Assembly (NCBI GenBank): GCA_009787385.1
Contig: WRGC01000008.1
Coordinates: forward strand, 1 to 59,304
Direction: 5' to 3'
Length of the DNA stretch: 59,304 nucleotides
Source: Bacillota bacterium
GTDB lineage: Bacteria > Bacillota > Clostridia > Christensenellales > Pumilibacteraceae
In this document: piece by piece, positions 46,268 through 56,237 of the stretch
How the letters are laid out: each line of letters begins with the position of its first letter
Numbering within the stretch: position 1 is the first letter of the stretch
Position numbers and translations under genes: made by a program
The notes under the pieces: model-generated
Told to the model about the DNA's origin: nothing
Database searches by the model: none
Seen by the model: the letters and a program-made list of their open reading frames with translations, nothing else

Positions 46268-48052
46268 ATGGTTTCTAAAGTCCAAAGACGCAATTTAAGA
46301 TATTATATAAAACAACACAAAGGACTAACTTTAGGATATTTTATAAGTTCAATATTAGCTCAAGTATTTAATGTGACATATTTATTTATGATTGCATTTT
46401 TTTTGGCAGATTTGACGGCAACTAACTATGACAATGCAATGATAAATTTGGTATTGGCAATATCGTGTTACATAGCTTATGAAGTGTCATTTGGGGTGAT
46501 TTATAAATTTTTTTATATGTTGGTAGCAAAAGTATCTAATGAAATAAAAGTAGATTTGGCCGAACAAGTTTTCAAAATTTCTAGCAAGACTTTTGCTGAA
46601 AAATCTTCAGGTATTTTTATCAATCGTATCAACAACGATCCTGAGAGAGCTTTGTGGAGTATAGAGAGTATACTTGACAATGTGATGGCATTAGCTACTG
46701 CAACATTTACTACTGGATATATATTTTTTGAAAGTTGGGCTATTGGACTTGTATACCTAGTTGCACTCACAATATTGTTTGTACTAGAAATGTTTAGAAT
46801 AAAAGTATATGCAAAAAATGAAAAAGCTGAAAAAACAGCAGCTGATGAAAGCAATGGACTGACTACAGAAATAATTAGATCAGAAAAAGATATAAAAGCT
46901 TTGAATTTAGAAAAGCAACTAAAAGACATTATCAAACAAAATTATGGAAATCAATCCAAGAATTTGCAAAAAAAACACACTATCAATATGTACTTTTGGT
47001 CATCTAGAGGTATTGCTGTGCAAATTACTCAATTTGTGGCTTTATTTTTAGGTGTATTTTGGGTAAAGGATATACGACTTAGTATAGCCACCTTTTTGTT
47101 CATTTTCACCAATCGTATATCATTTGAAAATATCATTTGGAGATTTGGCAACACAGCTACAGAAATAACCAACTTACGAGTTGCTACTAGTAGAATGTTT
47201 GAGTTGTTTGACAATAATAAATTTAAAGTAGAAAAGTTTGGAAATGTTGATATAGAAGTAAATGGAGAAATAGAATTTAAAAATGTAAAATTTAGTTATT
47301 TGGAAGACCAAATAGAAGATGACAGTGAAAATGATAAAAAAGAAACTAGTACTCAATCTCAAATGACAAAAAAGCTTGTATTTGAAGATCTTAGCTTTGT
47401 CATTCCTGCCAATTCTACGGTAGCTTTTGTAGGTAAAAGTGGAAGTGGCAAAACTACAATACTTAGCCTTATATCCAAACTTTATGATGTAGATGAGAGA
47501 GGACAAGTTTTGATAGATAATGTAGATATTCAACTATTGAGTCAAAATACATTGAGACAATCTATATCTCTCGTCAATCAATTTCCATATATATTTAATA
47601 CAACTATTTTGCAAAATATCAAAATGGCAAAAGAAGATGCAACATTTGAAGATGTAATTGAAGCTGCAAAAAAAGCTAGCTTGCATGACTTTGTAATGGG
47701 ACTTAGGTTTGGGTATGAAACTAAAGTGGGAGAAAGTGGGATAAAACTCTCAGGTGGACAAAGACAACGCCTAGCAATAGCTAGAGCATTGTTAAAAAAA
47801 AGCAAGATAATTTTATTTGATGAAAGTACTTCTAGTCTAGACAATGCAACGCAAGAAGAAATCAAACAATCTTTGCAGGACCTTTCAGGACAACATACAG
47901 TCATTATTGTAGCACACAGACTATCTACAATCAAGAATGCTGACAAAATATTTTTCTTGCATAATGGAGAAATTGTAGCTCAAGGAACTTTTGAACAACT
48001 TATATCATCTAGTCCTGATTTTGAAGATTTGTTTAAAGCCGAAATAATATAA
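46268..48052 (+). CDS. ABC exporter with fused membrane and ATPase domains
   Basis: The 594-residue protein is a half-transporter of the MsbA/LmrA type. An N-terminal six-helix membrane domain (about 25-320) precedes a nucleotide-binding domain with Walker A VGKSGSGKTT, the signature LSGGQRQRLAIARALL, Walker B IILFDESTSSLD and the switch His in VAHRLSTIKNADKI. An acidic insert (EDDSENDKKET) lies just before the ATPase core. The start at 46268 is chosen because the frame opens upstream inside sepF on the opposite strand and because a promoter ends exactly there. No ribosome site exists. The substrate is unknown, and it would act as a homodimer unless it pairs with a gene elsewhere. Confidence 0.9.
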   Translation: MVSKVQRRNLRYYIKQHKGLTLGYFISSILAQVFNVTYLFMIAFFLADLTATNYDNAMINLVLAISCYIAYEVSFGVIYKFFYMLVAKVSNEIKVDLAEQVFKISSKTFAEKSSGIFINRINNDPERALWSIESILDNVMALATATFTTGYIFFESWAIGLVYLVALTILFVLEMFRIKVYAKNEKAEKTAADESNGLTTEIIRSEKDIKALNLEKQLKDIIKQNYGNQSKNLQKKHTINMYFWSSRGIAVQITQFVALFLGVFWVKDIRLSIATFLFIFTNRISFENIIWRFGNTATEITNLRVATSRMFELFDNNKFKVEKFGNVDIEVNGEIEFKNVKFSYLEDQIEDDSENDKKETSTQSQMTKKLVFEDLSFVIPANSTVAFVGKSGSGKTTILSLISKLYDVDERGQVLIDNVDIQLLSQNTLRQSISLVNQFPYIFNTTILQNIKMAKEDATFEDVIEAAKKASLHDFVMGLRFGYETKVGESGIKLSGGQRQRLAIARALLKKSKIILFDESTSSLDNATQEEIKQSLQDLSGQHTVIIVAHRLSTIKNADKIFFLHNGEIVAQGTFEQLISSSPDFEDLFKAEII

Positions 48053-48140
48053 TTGGAGTTTATATTCTTATTCATTAATAAATATAAAACCTAATTACTT
48101 AATATCCGTCTTAATAATGTTTGCTAGTAATTAAATGATG

Positions 48141-48169
48141 TTGACAAATTTGTAAAAATATTATATAAT
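48141..48169 (+). promoter_or_regulatory. glyS promoter
   Basis: A perfect TTGACA (48141-48146), a 17-base spacer and a perfect TATAAT (48164-48169) precede glyS. The leader of about 55 bases is too short for a T-box. Confidence 0.85.
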
Positions 48170-48229
48170 GTGTAGGATATACAATATTTTTAGACTACAA
48201 TAATCCAATTGTGGTTCTTTAGGAGAAGC

Positions 48230-49618
48230 ATGAACAATAATGTGACAATGGACAAACTCACCGCTCTTTGTAAGGGACGGGGGTTTATTTTTGCGGGTAG
48301 CGATATATACGGTGGATTGGCCAATTCGTGGGATTATGGACCTTTGGGCGTAGAACTTAAAAACAATATAAAGACAGCATGGTACAAAAAATTTGTGCAA
48401 CAAGATAGAAACAATATCGGGCTAGACAGTGCAATAATCATGAATAGTCAAGTATGGCATTCTAGTGGTCATTTGGGTGGTTTTAGTGACCCTTTGATGG
48501 ATTGCAAAAACTGTAAGACAAGACATAGAGCGGACAGTCTAATAGAAGATTATGCTAATCGTAAACAAAAAGAATTACCTGATCTTACTAATGACACTGC
48601 TATGCAAGAATACATAGCTCAAAACAAAGTGCCTTGTCCAAATTGTGGCAACAGTGATTTTACCAATATTCGCAAATTTAATTTGATGTTTAAAACATTT
48701 ATAGGACCTAGCGAAGATAGTGCTAATACAGCATATTTGAGACCTGAAACAGCACAAGGTATATTTGTTAACTTCAAAAATTTGGTACGAGTCAACCGCA
48801 ATAAACTACCATTTGGTGTAGGGCAAATAGGAAAATCATTTCGTAATGAGATTACCCCAGGCAACTATATTTTTAGAACTAGAGAGTTTGAACAAATGGA
48901 GTTGGAATTTTTTTGCAAACCTGGTACTGATATGGAGTGGTTTGAATATTATAGGCAATTTTGTGCTAATTGGTTGACTAGTTTGGGAATTAATCCCGAA
49001 AATATGAGAATAAGAGACCACGAAAAAGAAGAACTTAGTCACTACAGTACAGCTACTAGCGATATAGAATACAAATTTCCATTTGGTTGGGGTGAACTTT
49101 GGGGTATAGCCAATCGTACTGACTATGATCTCAAGGCTCATTCACGCAATGATGGAGACATGGATTATATAGATACTCTTACTAATGAGAGATTTGTACC
49201 ATATGTAATAGAACCATCGTTGGGTGCTGACAGGGTTTTGCTTGCATTTTTGTGCAATGCATATCATGAAGAGACTTTGGAAAATGGTGAGCAAAGAATT
49301 GTATTAAAATTGCATAATGCACTAGCTCCCTATAAGTGTGCAGTATTGCCATTACAAAAAAATCCAGAACTAGTAGCCATAGCTCAAAAAATACATGATA
49401 GACTAAGCCTTAGACACTCAGTGACATATGATGAAACTGCTAGTATAGGCAAACGCTATCGTCGTCAAGATGAGATAGGCACACCTATGTGTATTACAGT
49501 AGATTTTGATAGTTTGACAGACAAAATGGTAACATTGAGAGATAGGGATACAATGACACAAAGACGAATAAAAATAAGCCAAATTGGATCTACAATAACT
49601 AGAAAAACTAAGTTTTAG
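48230..49618 (+). CDS. glyS: Glycyl-tRNA synthetase, dimeric (eukaryote-like) type
   Basis: The enzyme charges tRNA-Gly. The 462-residue single-chain class II form is the homodimeric type, not the GlyQ-GlyS tetramer. It shows [20 protein letters not shown], a zinc-binding DCKNCKTRH...PCPNCG pair, RPETAQGIF, the class II motif 2 [10 protein letters not shown] and the C-terminal anticodon domain. The start is decided by AGGAGAAGC directly before the ATG at 48230; an in-frame TTG 21 bases earlier has no such site. It has its own consensus promoter. Confidence 0.96.
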   Translation: MNNNVTMDKLTALCKGRGFIFAGSDIYGGLANSWDYGPLGVELKNNIKTAWYKKFVQQDRNNIGLDSAIIMNSQVWHSSGHLGGFSDPLMDCKNCKTRHRADSLIEDYANRKQKELPDLTNDTAMQEYIAQNKVPCPNCGNSDFTNIRKFNLMFKTFIGPSEDSANTAYLRPETAQGIFVNFKNLVRVNRNKLPFGVGQIGKSFRNEITPGNYIFRTREFEQMELEFFCKPGTDMEWFEYYRQFCANWLTSLGINPENMRIRDHEKEELSHYSTATSDIEYKFPFGWGELWGIANRTDYDLKAHSRNDGDMDYIDTLTNERFVPYVIEPSLGADRVLLAFLCNAYHEETLENGEQRIVLKLHNALAPYKCAVLPLQKNPELVAIAQKIHDRLSLRHSVTYDETASIGKRYRRQDEIGTPMCITVDFDSLTDKMVTLRDRDTMTQRRIKISQIGSTITRKTKF

Positions 49619-49683
49619 TAAATTTTTAATATATATGGAAAGAAAAATAAAATCAAATTTTATACAGTAGCAATATTTATTGC

Positions 49684-50022
49684 ATGGCATTAAGCTATAT
49701 ACTGTACTGTTTGTTTAATAACTTGATGGAAATACAGTTGTCAACATTGCTATTAGAAAGTGATTCTACAAACAAGCAGGCAAGAGATATTCTTAATGCA
49801 CATGCTATCATTAATGGAATAATAATAGCTCTTCTAATAATAACTATGATTATATTTATCATGTTTATATTGATAGAATATAACAGCAATAAGACACATA
49901 GGTATATCAACAATATGTATAGATATGGAAATGACAAAGAATATTATAAAGAAAACAATAGAGATGCTAACAACAATTTGATAGAAAGACTTGAAGAGTT
50001 GTTGAGAAATAATAGTAAATAG
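49684..50022 (+). CDS. Small single-pass membrane protein, unknown
   Basis: I do not recognise this 112-residue protein. A polar N-terminal part is followed by one strong membrane segment (about 42-64, rich in Ile, Met and Leu) and a charged Asn- and Glu-rich tail of about 45 residues ending in a likely coiled stretch (NLIERLEELL). It follows glyS by 65 bases in the same direction. A second ATG at 49726 is an alternative start, and neither has a clear ribosome site. A palindromic terminator-like element follows. Confidence 0.55.
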   Translation: MALSYILYCLFNNLMEIQLSTLLLESDSTNKQARDILNAHAIINGIIIALLIITMIIFIMFILIEYNSNKTHRYINNMYRYGNDKEYYKENNRDANNNLIERLEELLRNNSK

Positions 50023-50048
50023 TCATTAATCTTAACTAAAATATGTTC

Positions 50049-50092
50049 AACAATAAATGCATATACACAATTGTGTATATGCATTTATTGTT
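50049..50092. terminator. Perfect 44-bp palindrome, likely bidirectional terminator
   Basis: Bases 50049-50070 and 50071-50092 are exact reverse complements with no spacer, so the RNA would form a stem of about 20 bp closed by a tight loop. It lies between two convergent genes, as a shared terminator would, but the T run after the stem is short. Confidence 0.75.
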
Positions 50093-50141
50093 ATTATAAG
50101 TTAAATCTTATTGTATAAATCAAAACAGTACTAAAATTATT

Positions 50142-52076
50142 TTATTGCAAATCAATTATAGCATCTCCTACTTTAAGTTGTTCGCCTGCTACTATTCTCA
50201 TGTCACTAAACTTGCCTAAAGATGTAATTATTATAGGAGACTCTACAGAAAACCCCTCTGCTTTAATTTTTTCTATATCAAATTCTACCAATAGTTGCCC
50301 TGCAATTACATCATCACCTGCTTTGCAATTAACTTCATAGTATTTTCCATCTAACTTAACAGTATCTATACCAAGATGCAATATTATTTCTACTCCTTGA
50401 TTAGTCGTCAACCCAATCATATGTTTGGTTGAGGCTACGACAGTAAGCTTTGAATCACAAGGGGCATAAAGCTTGCCATCTTGAGGTATTATCAATATCC
50501 CTTTCCCCATAATTTCTTCAGCAAATACAGGATCACTGCACTGATTAATTGGTTTAAATTCACCTTTGAGAGGACTTAGTATAGTTAATAAATTATTTGT
50601 GTGCTTTGACATTTTCATAACTCCATTATTTTCTACATTCATTTTTAAAGTACCAGTTGCTAAGTTCCCATCTACTACAAGTTCACCATTCATTTCAACT
50701 GTATCATCTTTGTAAAATATATAAACTAATACAAACGAAATTACAACTGTTACAGCCAAACCAATTACAGTACCCCAAAAAGCCATTGTAATGCCAATTT
50801 CAGGATGAATAGTACTTGGCAATCCAAGTATACCAAGTGCTCCCATCATATAGGTATCAGCACCAAGCAAAGCTGCTACCATTCCACCTATAGCTCCACC
50901 CACACATCCCAATATAAATGGGGTTTTTCGTGGAAGAGTTAGACCATAAATAATAGGTTCTGTAATACCAAAAATACCTGAAATTCCACTAGAAATAGCA
51001 TTACTTTTAGCTTTTTTGTTTTTCATTTTTATAGCCATTGCAAAAGCCGCCGCAGCCTGTGCCATCGGTGCTGCTCCACCTGATGAACCCAAAAGCAAAT
51101 CATGCTTATTAACAATAATATTATTAATGATAATAGGTATAAAAGCCCAATGCAAGCCGAATATAACCAATACTTGCCAAAAACCACCCATAATAAAACC
51201 CGTTATCCATACAGGTGTGCTTGATATTCCTTTTGCCAAGTTTTGAGCTACCCAATCACTAGCAGGACCAACTATAATCAAAGTTAATGGTATAATAATA
51301 ATTATACACAACATTGGTGTAGTAAAATTTACAATTGCATCAGGCGTATGTTTTCGTAAAAACTTTTCCAAATAGGCACATGCATAGCTAGCTAAGATAA
51401 TTGGCAATACTGTACTACTAAAATTTACTAAAGTAAAAGCAAATCCAAAAGGCTTGAAATCAGGATTTCCAAATGCATGAGAAGCTTCATTGAGTCCAGG
51501 GTAAATCAATACTGCTCCCAATACAGCCGTGAGATATGGACTTGCTCCAAATTTTTTTCCAGCACTAAAGCCTAGCAATACTGGCAAGAAATAAAATACG
51601 GCATCACCCATGGCATTAAATACAATATATAAGTCCGGTAATTTTTCTCCCTCTTTAACTGCACCTGTTGCTACCAATATTGCCAAAATACCTTTAATTA
51701 GCCCCCCCCCTACTAAAGGTGCTAGTATTGGTGGGAATATCCCTGCAATAGTGTCAACAAGCAAGTTTAATAATCGCAAAATTATATTGCCATTCACTTT
51801 TCCTGTATGTCCGCCTAGATTGCTAGTTCCTATAACATCTATTACTTTTGCATACACATCAGGAACTGTATTGCCTATTACTACTTGATACTGCCCACCT
51901 TTGACAACCACAGTTATTACACCATCTATTTTTTTGCATTTATCTATATCAGCATTTTGTGGGTCTTTTAGATTGAACCTCAATCTTGTAGCACAATGCA
52001 CAACATTGGCTATGTTTTCCTTTCCACCCAAAGATTGTACTATGCTTTGTGCAATCTTTGCTTTGTCTAAAGCCAT
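50142..52076 (-). CDS. PTS beta-glucoside-type transporter, EIIBCA
   Basis: The protein imports and phosphorylates a sugar using PEP-derived phosphate. The 644 residues give the order EIIB (1-85, phospho-Cys28 in HCATRLRF), EIIC (about 105-450, about ten membrane segments, with FGITEPIIYG) and EIIA (about 490-644, phospho-His in EIILHLGIDTV). This order and these motifs match the BglP/TreP/SacP group; beta-glucosides, trehalose and sucrose are all possible. A strong AAAGGAG site precedes the ATG. No glycosidase and no BglG-type antiterminator lies nearby, and no RAT-terminator pair was recognised in the 166-base upstream gap. Confidence 0.9.
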   Translation of the reverse strand: MALDKAKIAQSIVQSLGGKENIANVVHCATRLRFNLKDPQNADIDKCKKIDGVITVVVKGGQYQVVIGNTVPDVYAKVIDVIGTSNLGGHTGKVNGNIILRLLNLLVDTIAGIFPPILAPLVGGGLIKGILAILVATGAVKEGEKLPDLYIVFNAMGDAVFYFLPVLLGFSAGKKFGASPYLTAVLGAVLIYPGLNEASHAFGNPDFKPFGFAFTLVNFSSTVLPIILASYACAYLEKFLRKHTPDAIVNFTTPMLCIIIIIPLTLIIVGPASDWVAQNLAKGISSTPVWITGFIMGGFWQVLVIFGLHWAFIPIIINNIIVNKHDLLLGSSGGAAPMAQAAAAFAMAIKMKNKKAKSNAISSGISGIFGITEPIIYGLTLPRKTPFILGCVGGAIGGMVAALLGADTYMMGALGILGLPSTIHPEIGITMAFWGTVIGLAVTVVISFVLVYIFYKDDTVEMNGELVVDGNLATGTLKMNVENNGVMKMSKHTNNLLTILSPLKGEFKPINQCSDPVFAEEIMGKGILIIPQDGKLYAPCDSKLTVVASTKHMIGLTTNQGVEIILHLGIDTVKLDGKYYEVNCKAGDDVIAGQLLVEFDIEKIKAEGFSVESPIIITSLGKFSDMRIVAGEQLKVGDAIIDLQ

Positions 52077-52199
52077 AATAATTTTCTCCTTTATATTAAA
52101 GGTTATATAAATATTATTTATATAAATGTAGATATGTAGATTATTATAAAAAGTTTAAAATATAAAGGATAATTATTGTTTCAAATTTTGATAAAAATC

Positions 52200-52232
52200 C
52201 CAATACTCCACAAACTTATTGTGGAGTATTGG
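52200..52232 (-). terminator. Terminator after the Xaa-Pro peptidase gene
   Basis: A perfect 14-bp stem (52200-52213 with 52219-52232) and 5-base loop is followed on the minus strand by GATTTTTATC. It lies 10 bases beyond the stop at 52243. Confidence 0.88.
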
Positions 52233-52242
52233 ATAAAAATGT

Positions 52243-53283
52243 CTACAAATACAGTGCTTTGCTGTAATTGGCAAAGTTGTACAATCCATCTTTTTCTACT
52301 AATACCATATCTTCTATTCTCACACCACCCAAACCATTGATATATACACCTGGTTCTACTGTAACTACCATATTAGCTTTTAAAATATCTTCACTATTGA
52401 TAGAAAGCCTAGGAAACTCATGGACAGCAACACCAATGCCATGTCCTAAAGAATGTACAAATTTGTCTGCATAACCATTAGCTTTTAGATACTCTCTACT
52501 CAAACCATCTACAAAATTGCATCTCAAACCTTCTTTGATTTTTGACAGTGCATGCTCTTGTGCTTGCAATACCAATGCATGTACATTTTGTAGTTCTTGC
52601 GGTATATCACCAATACAAAAAGTCCTAGTCATATCACTACAAAAACCATTATACTTAGCACCCATATCTACAAGAATAATATCTGTCTTCTTGAGTTTTT
52701 TATCAGTAGGACTATGATGAGGATAAGCTGAATTTTCACCAAATGCCACTATTATATCAAATGAAGGACCTGATGCTCCTAGTGAAGACATCTCATAAGC
52801 TAATTGTGTTGCAATTTCTTTTTCTGATATATTAGGTTTTATTAGTCCCCTAACCTTGTCCAATGACTTTTCCGCTATATTTTGTGCTTGCTGCATGTTG
52901 GCTATCATGTAGTCATGCTTAATAGCCATATCTTGTTCTAAGTAACTGCCTACAGGTACAAGTTTGCATTGCAATCCTGCTGCAAGCTTGTCAAAGCTAG
53001 ACTTGAGTATGGTATTTTGTTCGTAGCCCACTACTTGTGACTGCAATCCTATACATGTTTGTGCTATCACCTTAAAAATATCTTCACCTTGATTGAGAAT
53101 AATTATTTCAAACTCTCCTGCGTTTTGTCTAGCATATGACGCATACCTAGAATCTGTAACAAAGTATTTTTGTTTTTCATTAAGTATAACTGCACCATAA
53201 GATGTAGCAATATTGCTATAAAAAAATCTATTGCTACCATGCAACAATACCATTGTATCTACGCCATTTTTTTTGTCCAACAT
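52243..53283 (-). CDS. Xaa-Pro aminopeptidase (M24 family)
   Basis: The enzyme removes N-terminal residues that precede proline. The 346-residue protein has a creatinase-like N-domain (1-120) and a pita-bread catalytic domain with the five metal ligands: two Asp in LVDMGAKYNGFCSDMTRTF, His in VHSLGHGIG, and Glu in VTVEPGVY and GVRIEDMV. The length is near that of PepQ/YqhT proteins. GAGGT is seen 10 bases before the ATG, and a consensus-like promoter lies upstream. It is often found beside efp, which is not present here. Confidence 0.92.
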   Translation of the reverse strand: MLDKKNGVDTMVLLHGSNRFFYSNIATSYGAVILNEKQKYFVTDSRYASYARQNAGEFEIIILNQGEDIFKVIAQTCIGLQSQVVGYEQNTILKSSFDKLAAGLQCKLVPVGSYLEQDMAIKHDYMIANMQQAQNIAEKSLDKVRGLIKPNISEKEIATQLAYEMSSLGASGPSFDIIVAFGENSAYPHHSPTDKKLKKTDIILVDMGAKYNGFCSDMTRTFCIGDIPQELQNVHALVLQAQEHALSKIKEGLRCNFVDGLSREYLKANGYADKFVHSLGHGIGVAVHEFPRLSINSEDILKANMVVTVEPGVYINGLGGVRIEDMVLVEKDGLYNFANYSKALYL

Positions 53284-53301
53284 AATTTAAACCTCAAATT
53301 T

Positions 53302-53330
53302 ATTGTAACACTATTTTACATATTTTGCAA
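53302..53330 (-). promoter_or_regulatory. Promoter of the Xaa-Pro peptidase gene
   Basis: On the minus strand TTGCAA (53325-53330), a 17-base spacer and TACAAT (53302-53307) precede the ATG at 53283, leaving space for the ribosome site. Confidence 0.65.
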
Positions 53331-53395
53331 GCTATTTAAATATATTTTTGTTGCTCTTAAGATTGATGTAAATAAATTATTGATATAAAAAATAA

Positions 53396-53428
53396 AAATT
53401 ATATTGGAAAATATTTCCAATATAATTT
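53396..53428. repeat. Perfect 15-bp hairpin with 3-nt loop between divergent genes
   Basis: Bases 53396-53410 and 53414-53428 are exact reverse complements around ATA. Genes on both sides point away from it, so it cannot be an ordinary terminator. An operator or a small repeat element is more likely. Confidence 0.65.
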
Positions 53429-53517
53429 GTGACAATTTATTTGCTAATTCGTCAATAATATGTTAAATTATTTGTATAAAATATGAATACATTATTAATA
53501 TAAAGGAATTTATTATT

Positions 53518-53781
53518 ATGAAAAAAGTAGAAAAAGAAATAAAAGCAATGTTTGCTTGCCCAAGTTGCAGTTCTAGAAGAGATAAAGATAGTGAAGAATG
53601 TCCAAAGTGTAGGACAAGTCTCAAATCTATCCAAATCTATCCTACGCCAAGTATTGTATTATCTAAAGCAGATGCAAAGCAAATACTTATTGCTAAGTCT
53701 ATGACTAGTGGCATATCTCGTATAAACAAAGGTAGACAAAATAATATAGATTATGATGAAGATATAGTATTGGGATATTAG
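53518..53781 (+). CDS. Small zinc-ribbon protein, unknown
   Basis: The 87-residue protein has a four-cysteine zinc ribbon near its start (Cys14, Cys17, Cys28, Cys31, as CPSC and CPKC) within a basic region. A Thr/Pro-Ser segment and a Lys-rich, then acidic, C-terminus follow. There is no membrane segment. AAAGGAA lies about 10 bases before the ATG. It stands alone and may bind nucleic acid or a protein partner. I do not recognise a family. Confidence 0.65.
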   Translation: MKKVEKEIKAMFACPSCSSRRDKDSEECPKCRTSLKSIQIYPTPSIVLSKADAKQILIAKSMTSGISRINKGRQNNIDYDEDIVLGY

Positions 53782-53876
53782 TAATTAATATAGTTAAATA
53801 TAATAAGCTTTTAAAATCAAAAACATGATTTTGAATATAAAATTATATTTTAACACATTGTCAATATTATTAGACT

Positions 53877-54917
53877 TTAATATTTCAACTCTAGTTTATT
53901 TCTTAGTTGTCCACATGCACCATCTATATCGTCTCCTTGTGTTCGTCTTATAGTTGCAGACACACCCAAAGAATTTAGTCTATCACAAAAGCGTCTAGCT
54001 TCTTGTTTTGTTATTCCTTGCAAAGACCTTTCTGTTACCCAATTTAATGGAATTAAATTGACATGACTAGAAAGTTGTTTAGAAATTTCAGCCAAACGAG
54101 TAGCATCTAAATAATTAGTATTGAGACCTTTTATCATTATATACTCAAAAGCAACTCTTCTACCTGTCTTTTCAAAATAATATTTTGCTGCCTCTACAAC
54201 TTGCTTAATAGAGTATACTTTTGCTATTGGCATAATTTGTTGTCTACTTTCATCTGTTGTTGCATGTAGTGATATAGAAAGCGTAATACCTAAGTTGAGA
54301 TTGGCTAACTGCTTTATTTTGTCTACCAATCCGCAAGTTGAAACAGATATATTTCTATTGCTAAAATTTAGTCCTCTCTCATCAACAACAAGTTGCAAAA
54401 ATTTGACTATATTATCAAAATTATCTAAAGGCTCACCACTACCCATAAGTACAATATTGCCTATAGCTCTCTTTTGTATAGTACCACCATTGTCAACATT
54501 GACATAAATTAGTTGTGACAAAATTTCACCTGCGCTACAATTGCGACTAAATCCTGCCAAAGCTGATGCACAAAATTTGCAATCAAATTTGCAACCAACT
54601 TGACTAGATACACAAATTGTATTCCCGTATTTATTGGGAAGAAATACACTCTCTACAGTAGCACCATCTTGAAGTTGAAATAAATATTTTTTTGTACCAT
54701 CTTTAGAGACTTGCTTTTTTAATATTGAAACTGATTTGCTAGTATACTCTGCTTGCAATTCTAACAAAAAATCTTTTGGCAAATTGGACATTTCACTATA
54801 GTCTTTACCCAACAAAAGCCAAGCATATAGTTGTTTTGCTCTATATTTAGGTTGATTGTATGATTCAATCAATTCTTCTAGTTGAATAATTGAGTTGTCT
54901 AAAAGCTGTTTTTTCAT
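53877..54917 (-). CDS. rlmN: Dual-specificity RNA methyltransferase RlmN
   Basis: RlmN is a radical-SAM enzyme that methylates C2 of A2503 in 23S rRNA and A37 in tRNAs. The 346-residue protein has the CxxxCxxC cluster (Cys109, Cys113, Cys116), the methyl-carrying Cys335 in GACGQL near the C-terminus, GSGEPLDNFDN and IMPIAKVYS. It is the last gene of the fmt-bcp-rsmB-rlmN series, 36 bases after rsmB. Confidence 0.96.
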   Translation of the reverse strand: MKKQLLDNSIIQLEELIESYNQPKYRAKQLYAWLLLGKDYSEMSNLPKDFLLELQAEYTSKSVSILKKQVSKDGTKKYLFQLQDGATVESVFLPNKYGNTICVSSQVGCKFDCKFCASALAGFSRNCSAGEILSQLIYVNVDNGGTIQKRAIGNIVLMGSGEPLDNFDNIVKFLQLVVDERGLNFSNRNISVSTCGLVDKIKQLANLNLGITLSISLHATTDESRQQIMPIAKVYSIKQVVEAAKYYFEKTGRRVAFEYIMIKGLNTNYLDATRLAEISKQLSSHVNLIPLNWVTERSLQGITKQEARRFCDRLNSLGVSATIRRTQGDDIDGACGQLRNKLELKY

Positions 54918-54953
54918 ATATTAATGACAAAGCTACAAGGTATCAACTTATTG

Positions 54954-56237
54954 TTAATAATTACTGTCAATCTTTTTCAAAACTGTAGCAAAAAATCCAT
55001 CTGTATTGTTGATATGTGGCAACAATCTTATACAACCATCAATATCACTTTTAATATATTGATTGTCTATATTAACTATCTCAAAGCAATTATTGTTTTG
55101 TAAAAAATTTTTTATAACTGATTCGTTTTCTATTTTTGTAATTGTGCATGTACTGTACAATATTTTGCCACCAAGCTTTACATAACGGCTAGCATTTTCT
55201 AATATTTGGGATTGAATTTTGGACAAATTTTGTAAGTCTTGTGGTGAAATATTGAATTTTATTTCATGTTTAGAATGTACCAAACCTAATCCACTACAAG
55301 GGACATCACACATAACTATATCAAAACTATTCTCAAATTTAGGATTAAATACAGTTGCATCATTTTTCAAAGCATTCAATCTCTCTCCTACCCCCATATT
55401 TTTGGCATAGTTGAGTATTATATCTATTTTATGCTTGTGAATATCACAAGCCAATATATTGGATTTTGGATTATTTTGCAAAAAATATACTGACTTTCCA
55501 CCAGGAGCTGCACACAAATCTAGTACTTTGGATATATTATCACTCCCCAAAGCATGTACAACTAGCATAGAAGACAATGATTGTATAACAAATATATCTT
55601 TATCTAAAGAATGTAATTGATTTGCATTTACATAGTATCCCAATTCAGATTTGCATACTTCTCCCGTCTTGGCTAATATTTTTTCAAATTCATTGCTATT
55701 CAGTTTTTGATAATTGCATCTAATATGAGTATCATATTTTGGTTGATAATTCAAAAATTGTTTTGCAGTATCTATACCAATTTCTTTTATCAACAATTCT
55801 ACTATCCATTTAGGGCAACTATAATTGATACTTAATGAATTTGGGGTATCATCTAATGTAGGTAATTTTACTGTATCAACTTTTCTTAAAATTGCGTTTA
55901 CAAAACTATTTACGCCACCTTTAAACAAAATTTTGGACAACTCTACACAGTTATTAATTGTAGCATATTGAGGAGTTTTGGTGTACTTAATTGCAAATAT
56001 ACCCATCTTAAGTAGTGTTGATATGTTGGGCTTTGGAGGTTTGGAAGTAAGTTGACACAAAAAATAATCAAGTTGCAAATCAAACTTTAATACCCCATAC
56101 ACCATGTGTGTTATAGCTGCAACATCACAATTTGTATTGCTATTTAATGCCTTATTGAGTGCTATATTGCTATAAGCTCTGTCTCTATATACACTAGATA
56201 ATATACTATGAACTATTTTTAAATTAGATATATTCAT
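54954..56237 (-). CDS. rsmB: 16S rRNA m5C967 methyltransferase RsmB
   Basis: The enzyme methylates C967 of 16S rRNA. The 427-residue protein has an N-terminal NusB-like helical domain (1-140). A SAM-dependent methyltransferase domain follows, with KVLDLCAAPGGKS, the conserved cysteine segment CDVPCSGLGLVHSK and the catalytic-type YSTCTITKIENE. Its first base coincides with the last base of bcp, so the two are tightly coupled. The placing after fmt is typical of Firmicutes. Confidence 0.95.
   Translation of the reverse strand: MNISNLKIVHSILSSVYRDRAYSNIALNKALNSNTNCDVAAITHMVYGVLKFDLQLDYFLCQLTSKPPKPNISTLLKMGIFAIKYTKTPQYATINNCVELSKILFKGGVNSFVNAILRKVDTVKLPTLDDTPNSLSINYSCPKWIVELLIKEIGIDTAKQFLNYQPKYDTHIRCNYQKLNSNEFEKILAKTGEVCKSELGYYVNANQLHSLDKDIFVIQSLSSMLVVHALGSDNISKVLDLCAAPGGKSVYFLQNNPKSNILACDIHKHKIDIILNYAKNMGVGERLNALKNDATVFNPKFENSFDIVMCDVPCSGLGLVHSKHEIKFNISPQDLQNLSKIQSQILENASRYVKLGGKILYSTCTITKIENESVIKNFLQNNNCFEIVNIDNQYIKSDIDGCIRLLPHINNTDGFFATVLKKIDSNY

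Noticed and set aside
48170-48229. Possible T-box or glycine riboswitch before glyS
   Set aside because: The leader is only about 55 bases, too short for either RNA, and no conserved core is visible.
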